Notes under the pieces: model-generated
Told to the model about the DNA's origin: nothing
What the model saw: only the letters and a program-made list of their open reading frames with translations
The model's database searches: none
Assembly: GCF_901709675.1 (NCBI RefSeq)
Contig: NC_051093.1
Location: forward strand, 558,001-622,000
Length of the DNA stretch: 64,000 nucleotides
DNA from: Syngnathus acus
Lineage: Eukaryota; Chordata; Actinopteri; Syngnathiformes; Syngnathidae
Direction: 5' to 3'
Position numbers and translations under genes: made by a program
Shown: piece after piece, positions 50,041 to 61,128 of the stretch
Layout of the letters: every line of letters begins with the position of its first letter
Position numbering within the stretch: the stretch's first letter is position 1

Positions 50041-53000
50041 TTAGACTTAGACAGAACTTTATTGTCATTTTGTCAACACTAGGTGTGTACAAAACGAAAT
50101 TTCGTTGCATACGGCTTTCAACAATGTAGTGGTATTTCGGCTGGTTAAAAAAAGTGACATTCTATATAAAAATATGAAATAAGATAATTATAAAGTACAA
50201 AGTGCAGCAGTAATAAAGTATGTAAACAGTGCAGGAGACAAAAGCAGTATTTACAAGTGTGCAGAGGAATGCTACGTTTGAATGTTCAACAGTCTGACGA
50301 CAGCAGGGAAAAAACTATTGCAGAACCTGGTGGACCTGCAGCGGATGCTGCGAAACCTCTTCCCAGAGGGCAGCAGGGAGAACAGTCCATGGTGGGGGTG
50401 TGATGGGTCACTGATAATATTACGGGCTCGGGACACGCAGCGCTGGGATGACAAGTCCTGAATGGAGGGAAGAGGAGCCCCGATGATCCTCTCTGCTGTC
50501 CTCGCCACTCTCCTCAGGTTCTTCCAATCGGAGGCGCTGCAACCTCCACACCACACCGAGAGACAGCTTGTCAGAATGCTCTCTATGGTGCTTCGGTAGA
50601 ACGTCCTCATGATGGGTGGGGGCAGGTGGGCTCTCCTCATCCTCCGCAGGAAGTACAAGCGCTTCTGTGCCCTCTTGACCAGTGTTGTGGTGTTCACAGT
50701 CCAGGTGAGGTCGTCTGTGATGTGGACTCTCAGGAATTTAGTGCTGCTGACCACCTCCACAGCTGAGCTGTTGATGATCAGTGGAGCGTGGTGAGGCTGG
50801 TTCTTCCTGAAGTCGACGATGATCTCCTTCGTCTTCTCCACATTCAGGATCAGGCTATTTTCTCTGCACCAGCCCACCAACTGCTCCACCTCCTCTCTGT
50901 AGTCAAGGTCGTTGTTGTCCCTGATGAGGCCCACCACCGTTGTGTCGTCTGCAAACTTCACGATGTGATTGGTGGTGAACCTGGGGGCGCAGTCGTGTGT
51001 CATCAGGGTGAACAGCAGGGGGCTCAGGACGCAGCCCTGAGGGGAGCCTGTGCTGAGGGTGATGACATCTGAGGTGTTCTGTCCGACCCGGACTGACTGA
51101 GGTCTGTTGGTGAGGAAGTCTAGCAGCCAGTTCCGAAGGGGGGTGCTGAAGCCCAGGTGTTCCAGTTTTTCCACCAGATGTTGTGGAATGATGGTGTTAA
51201 ACGCTGAGCTGAAGTCCAGGAACAGCAACCACACGTGGGTGTTCCTCTCCTCCAGGTGAGCCAGGCTCAGGTGAAGAACGGAGGAGATGGCATCCTCAGT
51301 GGAGCGGTTCTGCCGGTAGGCAAACTGGAACGGATCGAATGTTGGGGGGAGTCTGGAGACGATGTGATCTTTGAGCAGCCTTTCGAAGCACTTCATCATG
51401 ATGGGAGTCAGTGCCACAGGTCTGTAGTCATTCCATGAGGTGATTTGAGGTTTCTTCGGCACCGGAATGATGGAGGCAGCCTTGAAGCACACTGGCACTT
51501 TGGCTTGGTCCAGCGAGATGTTAAAAATGTCTGTGATGACACCAGCCAGCTGGCCTGCACATTCCTTGAACACCCGCCCAGGTATGTTGTCGGGGCCTGG
51601 GGCCTTACGTGGGTTGACTCTTCTCAGAGTCTTCCACACGTCGGCTGAGTCAAGGCAGAGGGCCTCCTCTTCCTGGTGGGGAACAGTTTTAACTGCAGGA
51701 GTGCTGTTTAGTGCCTCAAAACGCCCAAAGAAGTTATTTAGACCATTTAGGAAGTCAGCATCAGCCTCACCCACCGGGGGGGAGGGTAAGTTGTAGTCCG
51801 TGATCGCCCGTATGCCTTGCCACATACTCCTGGTGTTATTGGCGTCGTGGAAAAAATCCTGAATTTTCCGACTGTGGCTTCGCTTCGCTAGCCTGATGGC
51901 ACGGTTCAAGTTGGCTCTCGCTGTCCTCAGTGCCTCCTTGTCGCCAGACTTGAAGGCTGAGTTCCGTGCTCGTAGCGTATGACGTACATCCTCAGTCATC
52001 CAGGGTCGTTGGTTGGCTCGGGTGATGATGTTCTTAGTGGTGCTGACGTCCTCGGAGCATTTGTTGATGTAGGCTGAAACAGTCATGGCGTACTCATCAA
52101 TGTCGATCTGATTGTCATATGTTGCTGCTGATTTGAACATGTCCCAGTCAGAGCACTCAAAGCAGTCCTGGAGTGCCTCCATGGCCCCCTCAGACCACAC
52201 CCTCACCTGCTTCACTGTGGGTTTTGCTCTGATCAGCAGGGGCCTGTATGCAGGGGTTAGCATAACAGATAGGTGGTCTGAAGAGCCGAGGTGGGGGCGG
52301 GGGGCTGCTCTGAATGCATCCTTTATATTGGTGTAAACCAAGTCCAGAGTGTTCTCTCCCCGAGTTGGAAAATCCACGTGTTGGTAAAAATGAGGGAGAA
52401 TAGTCTTCATGCTAGCCTGGTTGAAGTCCCCAGCAATGATGAAAACCCCCTCTGTGTGCATGGATTGCAGCTCACTGATTGTCCGATAGAGAACCCTCAT
52501 GGCCTCTTTAGTGTTAGCGCTAGGAGGCACGTACACAGCCGTGATGCTAACAACAGTAAACTCTCTGGGCAGGTAGAAGGGTCTGCAGTTAACAGTCAAA
52601 AGCTCGATGTCCGAAGAGCAGAAGCTGGCGACAGATCTAGCATTTTTGCACCAGTTGTTGTTGATGTAGACACACAGCCCACCTCCTCGGGATTTACCGC
52701 TTAGCTCGCTGTTTCTGTCGGCGCGGAATGTAGCGAGCCCCTCCAGGCTAACGGCGTTGTCCGGCATTGATGAGTTCAGCCATGTCTCCGTCAGGATGAG
52801 AGCGCAGCAGTTTCTAACTTCCCTCTTTGAAGAGAGTTCCAGTTTTAGATGGTCCATTTTATTATCCAGTGAGCGGACGTTGGAGAGGAAGATGGATGGA
52901 AGCGGCGGTTTGTAGGGGTTAGCTCTAAGCTTAGCCGTTAGCCCACCTCGACAGCCGCGCTTTCGCCGCCGGTCACACCGCCTACGCTTACTCCTCCTCC

Positions 53001-53290
53001 GGCGTGTGCTGCCCGGCGAGCCCGCTGCGTCGTGAGCTTCTGGGGCTAGTGCCCTAAGCACTCCGGGGCTACGCAAACAGACTAGGGTAGTTGTGGCTAC
53101 GAGTCCGAAAACACTCGATGACCGTACCTCCAGCAGGCGCTGGCGATCATACACTAATCTACTGGATGGATAAACTAAACTTTGTGTTGTTTGTAGTGTC
53201 CTAGGCGACATATTTTGTGAAAATCCTCGTCGATTGCTGAGACCCGCCGCGGCCAACTGGGGCGCCGCCATCTTGGAAAAAACTCCATCT
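50041..53290 (-). mobile_element. Non-LTR retrotransposon, CR1/L2/Rex1 type
   Basis: Minus-strand LINE with one long frame (50272-53271). The 3' end is CAATAAAGTTCTGTCTAAG with a TCTAAG repeat, a style shared by fish L2/Rex1 elements. The 5' limit is approximate, near 53285. It interrupts the leader of the LTR element. Confidence 0.8.
50272..53271 (-). CDS. LINE ORF2: endonuclease and reverse transcriptase
   Basis: 999 codons without a stop. The N-terminal part is basic, with RRRRSKRRRC-like residues. The AP-type endonuclease covers about residues 125-345: SNVRSLDNKMD, LILTETWL (Glu), KSRGGGLCVYI, IAGDFNQ (Asp) and LGSSDHLSV (Asp/His). The reverse transcriptase covers about 560-860: NDYRPVALTPIMMKCFERLL, LFLDFSSAFNTI (first Asp), GSPQGCVLSPLLF and KFADDTTV (catalytic Asp pair). 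The C-terminal region has the usual KRLYFLRRMRRA and CRSTRFCNSFFP motifs. It would nick DNA and copy its own RNA at the target. All key residues are present, so the copy could be young. Confidence 0.93.
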   Translation of the reverse strand: MAAPQLAAAGLSNRRGFSQNMSPRTLQTTQSLVYPSSRLVYDRQRLLEVRSSSVFGLVATTTLVCLRSPGVLRALAPEAHDAAGSPGSTRRRRSKRRRCDRRRKRGCRGGLTAKLRANPYKPPLPSIFLSNVRSLDNKMDHLKLELSSKREVRNCCALILTETWLNSSMPDNAVSLEGLATFRADRNSELSGKSRGGGLCVYINNNWCKNARSVASFCSSDIELLTVNCRPFYLPREFTVVSITAVYVPPSANTKEAMRVLYRTISELQSMHTEGVFIIAGDFNQASMKTILPHFYQHVDFPTRGENTLDLVYTNIKDAFRAAPRPHLGSSDHLSVMLTPAYRPLLIRAKPTVKQVRVWSEGAMEALQDCFECSDWDMFKSAATYDNQIDIDEYAMTVSAYINKCSEDVSTTKNIITRANQRPWMTEDVRHTLRARNSAFKSGDKEALRTARANLNRAIRLAKRSHSRKIQDFFHDANNTRSMWQGIRAITDYNLPSPPVGEADADFLNGLNNFFGRFEALNSTPAVKTVPHQEEEALCLDSADVWKTLRRVNPRKAPGPDNIPGRVFKECAGQLAGVITDIFNISLDQAKVPVCFKAASIIPVPKKPQITSWNDYRPVALTPIMMKCFERLLKDHIVSRLPPTFDPFQFAYRQNRSTEDAISSVLHLSLAHLEERNTHVWLLFLDFSSAFNTIIPQHLVEKLEHLGFSTPLRNWLLDFLTNRPQSVRVGQNTSDVITLSTGSPQGCVLSPLLFTLMTHDCAPRFTTNHIVKFADDTTVVGLIRDNNDLDYREEVEQLVGWCRENSLILNVEKTKEIIVDFRKNQPHHAPLIINSSAVEVVSSTKFLRVHITDDLTWTVNTTTLVKRAQKRLYFLRRMRRAHLPPPIMRTFYRSTIESILTSCLSVWCGGCSASDWKNLRRVARTAERIIGAPLPSIQDLSSQRCVSRARNIISDPSHPHHGLFSLLPSGKRFRSIRCRSTRFCNSFFPAVVRLLNIQT

Positions 53291-53323
53291 TGTGGAGTGA
53301 AAGCAGAGTAAAATTAAAAATTA

Positions 53324-53337
53324 ATAATTTTAGCTCT
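53324..53337. repeat. Target-site duplication of Rex3, left
   Basis: ATAATTTTAGCTCT, repeated exactly at 56702-56715. Confidence 0.95.
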
Positions 53338-56300
53338 CCCCTCCGTGAGTCGTCACCTTATCGTGGTGGAGGGGTTTGCGTGCCCCTATGATCCTAGGAG
53401 CCATGTTGTCTGGGGCTTCATGCCCCTGGTAGGGTCACCCATGGCAAACGGGTCCTAGGTGAGGGGCCAGACAAAGCACGGCTCATCAGCCCCTTATGAT
53501 GATAAAAATTAATGGATCACGTTTTCCCTCGCCCGGACGCGGGTCACCGGGGCCCCCCTCTGGAGCCAGGCCTGGAGGCGGGGCTCGAAGGCGAGCGTCT
53601 GGTGGCCGGGCCTTCGCCCATGGGGCCCGGCCGGGCTCAGCCCGAAAAGGAAACGTGGGTCCCCCTTCCCATGGGCTCACCACCTGTGGGAGGGGCCAAA
53701 GGGGTCGGGTGCATTGCAAGCTGGGCGGCGGCCAAAGGCAGGGACCTTGGCGGTCTGATCCCCGGCTGCAGAAGCTGGCTCTTGGGACATGGAATGTCAC
53801 CTCTCTGGCTGGAAAGGAGCCCGAGCTGGTGTGCGAGGCAGAAAAGTTCCGACTAGATATAGTCGGACTTGCCTCCACACACAGTTTGGGTTCCGGTACA
53901 AGCCCTCTCGAGAGGGGCTGGACTCTCTTCCACTCTGGAGTTGCCCACGGTGAGAGGCGTCGGGCAGGTGTGGGTATACTTATTGCCCCCCGGCTGGGCG
54001 CCTGCACATTGGGGTTCACCCCGGTGAACGAGAGGGTAGCCTCCCTCCGCCTTCGGGTGGGGGGACGGGTCCTGACTGTTGTTTGTGTCTATGCACCAAA
54101 CGGCAGCTCAGAGTACCCACCCTTCTTGGGGTCCCTGGAGGAAGTGCTGGAGAGCGCTCCTTCTGGGGACTCCGTCGTTCTACTGGGTGACTTCAATGCT
54201 CACGTGGGCAATGACAGTGAGACCTGGAAGGGCGTGATTGGGAGGAACGGCCCCCCCGATCTGAACCCGAGCGGTGTTCTATTGTTGGACTTCTGTGCTC
54301 GACACGGATTTTCAATAATGAACACCATGTTCAAACATAAGGGTGTCCATGTGTGCACTTGGCACCAGGACACCCTAGGCCGCAGTTCGATGATCGACTT
54401 TGTAGTCGTGTCATCGGATTTGCGGCCGCATGTTTTGGACACTCGGGCGAAGAGAGGGGCGGAGCTGTCAACTGATCACCACCTGGTGGTGGGTTGGCTC
54501 CGATGGTGGGGGAAGATGCCGGTCCGACCTGGCAGACCCAAACGTTCTGTGAGGGTCTGCTGGGAACGTCTGGCGGAATCCCCTGTCAGGAAGAGCTTCA
54601 ACTCCCACCTCCGGCAGAGCTTTTCCCACGTCCCGGGGGAGGCGGGGGACATTGAGTCCGAGTGGACCTTGTTCCGCGCCTCCATTGTTGAGGCGGCCGA
54701 CCGGAGCTGTGGCCGTAAGGTCATTGGTGCCTGTCGTGGCGGCAATCCCCGAACCCGCTGGTGGACACCGGCGGTAAGGGATGCCGTCAAGCTGAAGAAG
54801 GAGTCCTATCGGGCCGTTTTGGCCTGCGGGACTCCGGAGGCAGCTGACAGGTACCGGATGGCCAAGCGGAACGCGGCTTCGGCGGTTGCTGAGGCAAAAA
54901 CCCGGGCGTGGGAGGAGTTCGGCGAGGCCATGGAGAATGACTTCCGGACGGCTTCGAGGAAATTCTGGTCCACCATCCGGCGTCTCAGGAGGGGGAAGCA
55001 GTGCAACGTCAACACTGTTTACAGTGGAGATGGCGTGCTGCTGACCTCGACTCGGGACGTCGTGTGTCGGTGGGGAGAATACTTCGAAGACCTCCTCAAT
55101 TCCACCGACACGCCTTCCATTGTGGAAGCAGGGCCTGAGGACTCTGAGGCGGACTCTCCAATCTCTGGGGTTGAAGTCACTGAGGTAGTTAAAAAACTCC
55201 TCGGTGGCAAGGCCCCGGGGGTGGATGAGATCCGCCCGGATTTCTTAAGGGCTCTGGATGTTGTGGGGCTGTCATGGCTGACACGTCTCTACAGCATCGC
55301 GTGGACATCGGGGACAGTGCCTCTGGATTGGCAGACTGGGGTGGTGGTTCCCCTCTTTAAGAAGGGGGACCGGAGGGTGTGTTCCAATTACAGGGGAATT
55401 ACACTCCTCAGCCTCCCTGGTAAGGTCTATTCAGGGGTGCTGGAGAGGAGGGTCCGTCGGGAGGTCGAACCTCGGATTCAGGAGGAACAGTGTGGCTTTC
55501 GTCCTGGCCGTGGAACAGTGGACCAGCTCTTCACCCTCAACAGGATCCTCGAGGGTGCATGGGAGTTCGCCCAACCAGTCCACATGTGTTTTGTGGACTT
55601 GGAGAAGGCGTTCGACCGTGTCCCTCGGGAGGTTCTGTGGGGGGTGCTTCGGGAGTACGGGGTACCGAGCCAACTGATAAGGGCGGTTCGGTCCCTGTAT
55701 CACCGATGCCAGAGTGTGGTCCGCATTTCCGGCAGTAAGTCGGATTCGTTCCCAGTGAGGGTTGGACTCCGCCAAGGCTGCCCTTTGTCACCGATTCTGT
55801 TCATAATTTTTATGGACAGAATTTCTAGGTGCAGCCGAGGCGTTGAGGGTGTCCGGTTTGGGGACCTCAGCATCGCGTCTCTGCTTTTTGCAGACGACGT
55901 TGTGCTGTTGGCTTCTTCAGGCCGTGATCTCCAGCTCTCACTGGAGCGGTTCGCAGCCGAGTGTGAAGCGGTCGGGATGAGGGTCAGCACCTCCAAATCC
56001 GAGTCCATGGTCCTCGATCGGAAAAGGGTGGAATGCCCTCTCCGGATCGGGGATGAGATCCTGCCCCAAGTGGAGGAGTTTAAGTATCTTGGGGTCTTGT
56101 TCACGAGTGAGGGGAGGATGGAGCGCGAGATCGACAGGCGGATCGGTGCAGCGTCGGCAGTAATGCGGACTCTGTACCGGTCCGTCGTGGTAAAGAGAGA
56201 GCTGAGCCAAAAGGCAAAGCTCTCAATTTACCGGTCGATTTACGCTCCTACCCTCACCTATGGTCACGAGCTATGGGTCGTGACCGAAAGAACGAGATCC

Positions 56301-56701
56301 CGGATACAAGCGGCCGAAATGAGTTTTCTCCGCAGGATGTCCGGGCTCTCCCTTAGAGATAGGGTGAGGAGTTCGGTCATCCGGGAGAGACTCGGAGTAG
56401 AGTCGCTACTCCTCCACGTTGAGAGGAGCCAGATGAGGTGGCTCGGGCATCTCATCAGGATGCCTCCTGGACGCCTCCCTGGGGAGGTGTTCCGGGCATG
56501 TCCCACCGGTAGGAGACCCCGGGGACGACCCAGGACGCGCTGGAGAGACTATGTCTCTCGGCTGGCCTGGGAACGCCTTGGGATCCCCCGGGATGAGCTA
56601 GATGAAGTGGCTGGGGAGAGGGAAGTCTGGGAGTCCCTCCTGAAGCTGCTGCCCCCGCGACCCGACCCCGGATAAGCGGAAGAAGATGGATGGATGGATG
56701 G
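53338..56701 (+). mobile_element. Rex3/RTE-type non-LTR retrotransposon, complete
   Basis: Starts CCCCTCCGTGAGTCGTC, the family 5' end, and closes with a GGAT tetranucleotide tail (GATGGATGGATGGAT), the usual RTE/Rex3 3' end. Flanked by an exact 14-bp duplication. It holds one uninterrupted frame. It inserted just upstream of the 5' end of the neighbouring LINE. Confidence 0.95.
53496..56675 (+). CDS. Rex3 endonuclease/reverse transcriptase
   Basis: 1059 codons from the first Met; the conserved part begins near residue 92 ([17 protein letters not shown]), so the true start may be later or non-ATG. Endonuclease: [25 protein letters not shown] (Asp) and LSTDHHLVV (Asp/His). Reverse transcriptase: [44 protein letters not shown] (first Asp), [30 protein letters not shown] (Asp pair) and [19 protein letters not shown]. 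The C-terminus ends [13 protein letters not shown], as in Rex3. No stop or frameshift was seen. RTE-clade elements carry a single protein and insert by target-primed reverse transcription. Confidence 0.95.
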   Translation: MMIKINGSRFPSPGRGSPGPPSGARPGGGARRRASGGRAFAHGARPGSARKGNVGPPSHGLTTCGRGQRGRVHCKLGGGQRQGPWRSDPRLQKLALGTWNVTSLAGKEPELVCEAEKFRLDIVGLASTHSLGSGTSPLERGWTLFHSGVAHGERRRAGVGILIAPRLGACTLGFTPVNERVASLRLRVGGRVLTVVCVYAPNGSSEYPPFLGSLEEVLESAPSGDSVVLLGDFNAHVGNDSETWKGVIGRNGPPDLNPSGVLLLDFCARHGFSIMNTMFKHKGVHVCTWHQDTLGRSSMIDFVVVSSDLRPHVLDTRAKRGAELSTDHHLVVGWLRWWGKMPVRPGRPKRSVRVCWERLAESPVRKSFNSHLRQSFSHVPGEAGDIESEWTLFRASIVEAADRSCGRKVIGACRGGNPRTRWWTPAVRDAVKLKKESYRAVLACGTPEAADRYRMAKRNAASAVAEAKTRAWEEFGEAMENDFRTASRKFWSTIRRLRRGKQCNVNTVYSGDGVLLTSTRDVVCRWGEYFEDLLNSTDTPSIVEAGPEDSEADSPISGVEVTEVVKKLLGGKAPGVDEIRPDFLRALDVVGLSWLTRLYSIAWTSGTVPLDWQTGVVVPLFKKGDRRVCSNYRGITLLSLPGKVYSGVLERRVRREVEPRIQEEQCGFRPGRGTVDQLFTLNRILEGAWEFAQPVHMCFVDLEKAFDRVPREVLWGVLREYGVPSQLIRAVRSLYHRCQSVVRISGSKSDSFPVRVGLRQGCPLSPILFIIFMDRISRCSRGVEGVRFGDLSIASLLFADDVVLLASSGRDLQLSLERFAAECEAVGMRVSTSKSESMVLDRKRVECPLRIGDEILPQVEEFKYLGVLFTSEGRMEREIDRRIGAASAVMRTLYRSVVVKRELSQKAKLSIYRSIYAPTLTYGHELWVVTERTRSRIQAAEMSFLRRMSGLSLRDRVRSSVIRERLGVESLLLHVERSQMRWLGHLIRMPPGRLPGEVFRACPTGRRPRGRPRTRWRDYVSRLAWERLGIPRDELDEVAGEREVWESLLKLLPPRPDPG

Positions 56702-56715
56702 ATAATTTTAGCTCT
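56702..56715. repeat. Target-site duplication of Rex3, right
   Basis: ATAATTTTAGCTCT, an exact copy of 53324-53337. Confidence 0.95.
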
Positions 56716-57137
56716 GTGTTCAGGAATTGTGGTTGTATATACATTTATGCTTGTATGGGAACTGGTGAAAAAGTGACGTCTTGTGGAAAAGAAAAGGAGA
56801 AAGGTGGTGAGGACTTCGTCTGATCAGCGAAGGAAACTCACACCGTGGAGAACCTGTGGGGTGCCAGTGACTAGCATATGGGCACCAGAGTGGCCTCAAT
56901 AGTAGACACTTAGGGACTTATACTGGTGCCTAAGGTCGGGGTCGATTGGATCGGCCAGGCCACCATAAGGGTCAGGTACTCGTGGAACTTGTGGGATGCC
57001 AATGGCCTCAATAGTAGACGCTTAGGGACTTTGCACTGTTGCCTAAGGTCAGGGTCGATTGGATCGGCCAGGCCACCAATACGAGTCGGGGACCCGTGAA
57101 AAAAGAAAAAAAAAAAAAGGTGAAGGCATCGCTGATA
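56716..57137 (+). repeat. Leader-like sequence with ~115-bp tandem repeat
   Basis: Two units containing GCCTCAATAGTAGAC, CTTAGGGACTT, GCCTAAGGTC and GTCGATTGGATCGGCCAGG (about 56850-57090). A third, diverged unit (CGACCTCAATAGTGGGACC) follows the Tc1 copy at 58764. The transposon therefore split an existing tandem array, probably the continuation of the LTR element leader. Confidence 0.6.
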
Positions 57138-57139
57138 TA

Positions 57140-58761
57140 CAGTGCCTTGCGAAAGTATTCGGCCCCCTTGAACCTTTCAACATTTCGCCACATTTCAGGC
57201 TTCAAACATAAAGATATAAAATTTTAATTTTTTGTCAAGAATCAACAACAAGTGGGACACAATCGTGAAGTGGAACGAAATTTATTGGATCATTTAATCT
57301 TTTTTAACAAATAAAAAACTGAAAAGTGGGGCGTGCAATATTATTCGGCCCCTTTACTTTCAGTGCAGCAAACTCACTCCAGAAGTTCAATGAGGATCTT
57401 TGAATGATCCAATGTTGTCCTAAATGACTGATGATGATAAATAGAATGCACCTGTGTGTAATCAAGTCTCCGTATAAATGCACCTGCTCTTTGATAGTCT
57501 CAGGGTTCTGTTTAAAGCGCAGAGAGAACCATGAAGACAAAGGAACACACCAGGCAGGTCCGAGATACTGTTGTGGAGAAGTTTAAAGCCGGATTTGGAT
57601 ACAAAAAGATTTCCCAAGCTTTAAACATCTCAAGGAGCACTGTGCAAGCAATTATATTGAAATGGAAGGAGTATCAGACCACTGCAAATCTACCAAGACC
57701 CGGCCGTCCCTCCAAACTTTCATCTCAAACAAGGAGAAGACTGATCAGAGATGCAGCCAAGAGGCCCATGATCACTCTGGATGAACTGCAGATAACTACA
57801 GCTGAGGTGGGAGAGTCTGTCCATAGGACAACAATCAGTCGTGCACTGCACAAATCTGGCCTTTATGGAAGAGTGGCAAGAAGAAAGCCATTTCTCAAAG
57901 ATATCCATAAAAAGTCTCGTTTAAAGTTTGCCACAAGCCACCTGGGAGACACACCAAACGTGGAAGAACGTGCTCTGGTCAGATGAAACCAAAATCGAAC
58001 TTTTTGGCCACAATGCAAAACGATATGTTTGGCGTAAAAGCAACACAGCTCATCACCCTGAACACACCATCCCCATTGTCAAACGTGGTGGCAGCATCAT
58101 GGTTTGGGCCTGCTTTTCTTCAGCAGGGACAGGGAAGATGGCTAAAATTGATGGGAAGATGGATGGAGCCAAATACAGGACCATTCTGGAAGAAAACCTG
58201 TTGGAGTCTGCAAAAGACCTGAGACTGGGACGGAGATTTATCTTCCAACAGGACAATGATCCAAAACATAAAGCCAAATCTACAATGGAATGGTTCACAA
58301 ATAGACGTATCCAGGTGTTAGAATGGCCAAGTCAAAGTCCAGACCTGAATCCAATCGAGAATCTGTGGAAAGAGCTGAAGACTGCTGTTCACAAACGCTC
58401 TCCATCCAACCTCACTGAGCTCGAGCTGTTTTGCAAGGAAGAATGGGCAAGAATTCCAGTCTCTCGATGGGCAAAACTGATAGAGACATACCCCAAGCGA
58501 CTTGCAGCTGTAATTGCAGCAAAAGGTGGCGCTACAAAGTATTAGCGCAAGGGGGCCGAATAATATTGCACGCCCCACTTTTCAGTTTTTTATTTGTTAA
58601 AAAAGTTTAAATTATCCAATAAATTTTGTTCCACTTCACGATTGTGTCCCACTTGTTGATTCTTGACAAAAAATTAAACTTTTATATCTTTATATTTGAA
58701 GCGTGAAATGTCGCGAAATGTTGAAAGGTTCAAGGGGGCCGAATACTTTCGCAAGGCACTG
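57140..58761 (+). mobile_element. Tc1-like transposon, copy B
   Basis: Same ends as copy A (CAGTGCCTTGCGAAAG), flanked by TA (57138-57139 and 58762-58763). The interior is nearly identical to 26316-27931. Confidence 0.95.
57531..58545 (+). pseudogene. Tc1 transposase, frameshifted
   Basis: Matches the intact frame of copy A but is broken by a 2-nt deletion near 57959, splitting it into 57531-57986 and 57928-58545. The catalytic residues are still readable in the second part (WSDETK, QQDNDPKH, NPIENLW). It also lacks one Gly codon near 58086 and has one residue more than copy A before QQDN. It would not make a working enzyme but could be mobilised by one. Confidence 0.93.
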
Positions 58762-58763
58762 TA

Positions 58764-59089
58764 GCAGGACGGATGCCTGGCGACCTCAATAGTGGGACCT
58801 TAGAGACTTATATTGTTGTCTAGGGCGAAGGGTAACCAGGTCACTACATAATTGTTGAAGTGTGTCTATGTTGATATTGTGTGGAAAGCAGGCTTGGCTG
58901 TCAGATGGGACAGCGACGCAGCTGGAGAAGTGAGTGATTATTTGTGGTGCTGCTGTTCATGGGGTGGAAGTGATGATTTGTGGTTCATGAAGAACAATAA
59001 GTTGATTTGTATAAAATTGTTGATTTTTTTATTTTGCATGTGAGTTGGAGTCAGAAAAATGGCTTAACAAGAATTTGATAAAGAATGTA
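58764..59089 (+). other. Continuation of the leader-like sequence
   Basis: Begins with the third tandem unit and continues as non-coding sequence. Cut at 59090 by a TIR element. Confidence 0.4.
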
Positions 59090-59159
59090 TACCGTTTTTT
59101 TCCATGTATAATGCGCAAAATATAACTAATTTATTGTCCTAAAATCTTGGGTGCGCATT

Positions 59160-59760
59160 ATCAGTCAGAGTCAGAGTCAGCTTTATTGTCAATTCCTTCA
59201 TGCTAAGACACACAAAGAAACCGAAATACCGTTCCCCCTATACCACGGTGACGAGACACATCACACGATTAACACACAAGTAAAACAACGGGGAGAGAGT
59301 TCAGGACCCCAACAGCCTGGAGATCACAAACTTCGCCAGTGGCGAGCAGTGCTGGCATCCCACAACAAAGTCCCGGCACCATTCGTCACGGATGTAGACG
59401 CACAGTCCACCTCCTCGCGATGTTCCCCCTCGTACAATGGCCCGGTCCGCCCGATAGCACGCCATCCGCTCCAGATGCACAGCAGCTACGCACTGTCCGG
59501 TCCGCAGAACTCAGCAGGCATGTTGATGTCCAGCGATCGAACGTTCGCCAGAAGAATAGAAGGCACGGCCGGGCGAGCTGGGTTGGCCGCCAGCCAGGCC
59601 CGGACGCCCAACCGGGGGAGGAATAGCAGGCGAGTCCGGCGACGTTCCAGGACGGAGCAGACCGAGCGCCTTTAAGAATAGAATAGATCTTTATTGTCCC
59701 CGCTTCAAAGTCCAGATCGCCACAAAACTCGCTTTCGCCGATGTCGAGCAGAACCAGCCC
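59160..59760 (-). repeat. LINE 3' and endonuclease fragments, nested
   Basis: 59175-59190 has CAGCTTTATTGTCAATTCC, a minus-strand LINE 3' end. Around 59395-59470 the minus strand reads as the SRGGG-CVYI block of the CR1/L2/Rex1 endonuclease. A second 3' tail (GAATAGAATAGATCTTTATT) starts at 59668. Confidence 0.7.
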
Positions 59761-59840
59761 ACCGCACTTGTTATACGTGGGTACAACAATTTTTGAAGAA
59801 AATCTCCCTCGAAATAAAACTTGAAATCACACCTTTCTTG

Positions 59841-60345
59841 TTTGTTGTTAATCGCGCATCGCATTCAGCCATCCTGCCCAACACACTTAGTCAGTAAAAT
59901 TCATAATTGACGACACATCGTTTGATGCGATGGTGCAATCCTTGATGGTGTGTTATTGTCAAATATTGTTTGTTTTTTAATCTCCATCGCAGACCGGATA
60001 TCATACGGAGGCCGCCATGACAGTATGCGCAGAACGGATGCGCAAGACACGTCAGCTATATAAAGAGCGAGACTTCAGTTCTCTACCTATGTTTGTTGTC
60101 AATCGCGCATCGCATTCAGCCATCCTGCCCAACACACTTAGTCAGTAAAATTCATAATTGATGACATCGTTTGATGCGATGATGCAATCCTTGATGGTGT
60201 GTTATTGTCAAATATTGTTTGTTTTTTAATCTCCATCGCAGATCGGATATCATACGGAGGCCGCCATTACAGTATGCGCAGAACGGATGCGCAAGACACG
60301 TCAGCTATATAAAGAGCGAGAGTTCAGTTTTCTTCCTATTAGTTT
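59841..60345 (+). repeat. 251-bp tandem duplication with TATA boxes
   Basis: 59841-60091 and 60092-60345 are about 96% alike by eye. Each copy ends with CACGTCAGCTATATAAAGAG, a CRE-like half site next to a TATA box (about 60056 and 60306). The arrangement looks like a doubled core promoter pointing right. Confidence 0.8.
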
Positions 60346-61128
60346 CAATTCACAGTTTAATTAGCAATTTCAATCAGCAAATAACAAAATGCGTATTAAA
60401 GGTAATATTTTATTTCACAACACTTTGCCTTGTTCCTTTCTTCTCTGCTGTTCACTTCAAACACGCTCCATACGAACACAATGCTCTCGTATCAGACGCT
60501 TGCTCGATCACCTGCTCGTTTGCTGTCACAATGTCCCCCACACAAATCCGAAACATTTGTTGCGGCTCCGAGTCACGACGAGGGGCAAGTTTTGGTTTCC
60601 AAGGGTGTTTTTATTCCTCTTCAACTTCTCTCCCATACAGAGCCGCCTTTTTCGCATGTCCGCACGTCACTTTCCTCTCTTTTCATTTTAACTTAACTGA
60701 TCGCGGTGGTTCCTTTCGGGGCAGTCGGAGAAATCAACGCCAACAAAAAAAATACATCCAGCCTAGTTAAGAAATCACCAGAAAGATCACCATGACAATT
60801 GTGAATAATAAATACATAATTATTATATATATTATATATATTATTATAATAATAATTAATAATTGGAACATCACTCAAATATTGGTGATCCCGTTGAGAG
60901 TCTCACATATTTCTTCGCTATCGAGTTTGCTACTGCATGCGCAGTGATACTGACCGGCAGAATAACATCCGGTTGTTCCCAAAGATGATCTTTTTTCTGA
61001 AATAATTTTACGTTTACGGACTTAAGTAGGAGTCAAAATTTGGGTGCGTATTATACATGGGTACAGGCTTTTTTCCAGCATCGACATGCCATTTTTAGGG
61101 TGCGTATTATACATGGGAAAAAACGGTA

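Larger units (their letters stand above)
59092..61126. mobile_element. 2-kb TIR element (CCGTTTTTTTCC ends)
   Basis: Ends CCGTTTTTTTCCATGTATAA and its reverse complement with minor changes, flanked by TA (59090-59091 and 61127-61128). GTGCGTATTATACATGGG motifs repeat inside the right end. The interior holds LINE fragments (59160-59760) and a 251-bp tandem duplication (59841-60345). No transposase was found. Confidence 0.75.

Noticed and set aside
53486-56506. Minus-strand frames opposite Rex3
   Set aside because: Shadows of the GC-rich Rex3 frame.
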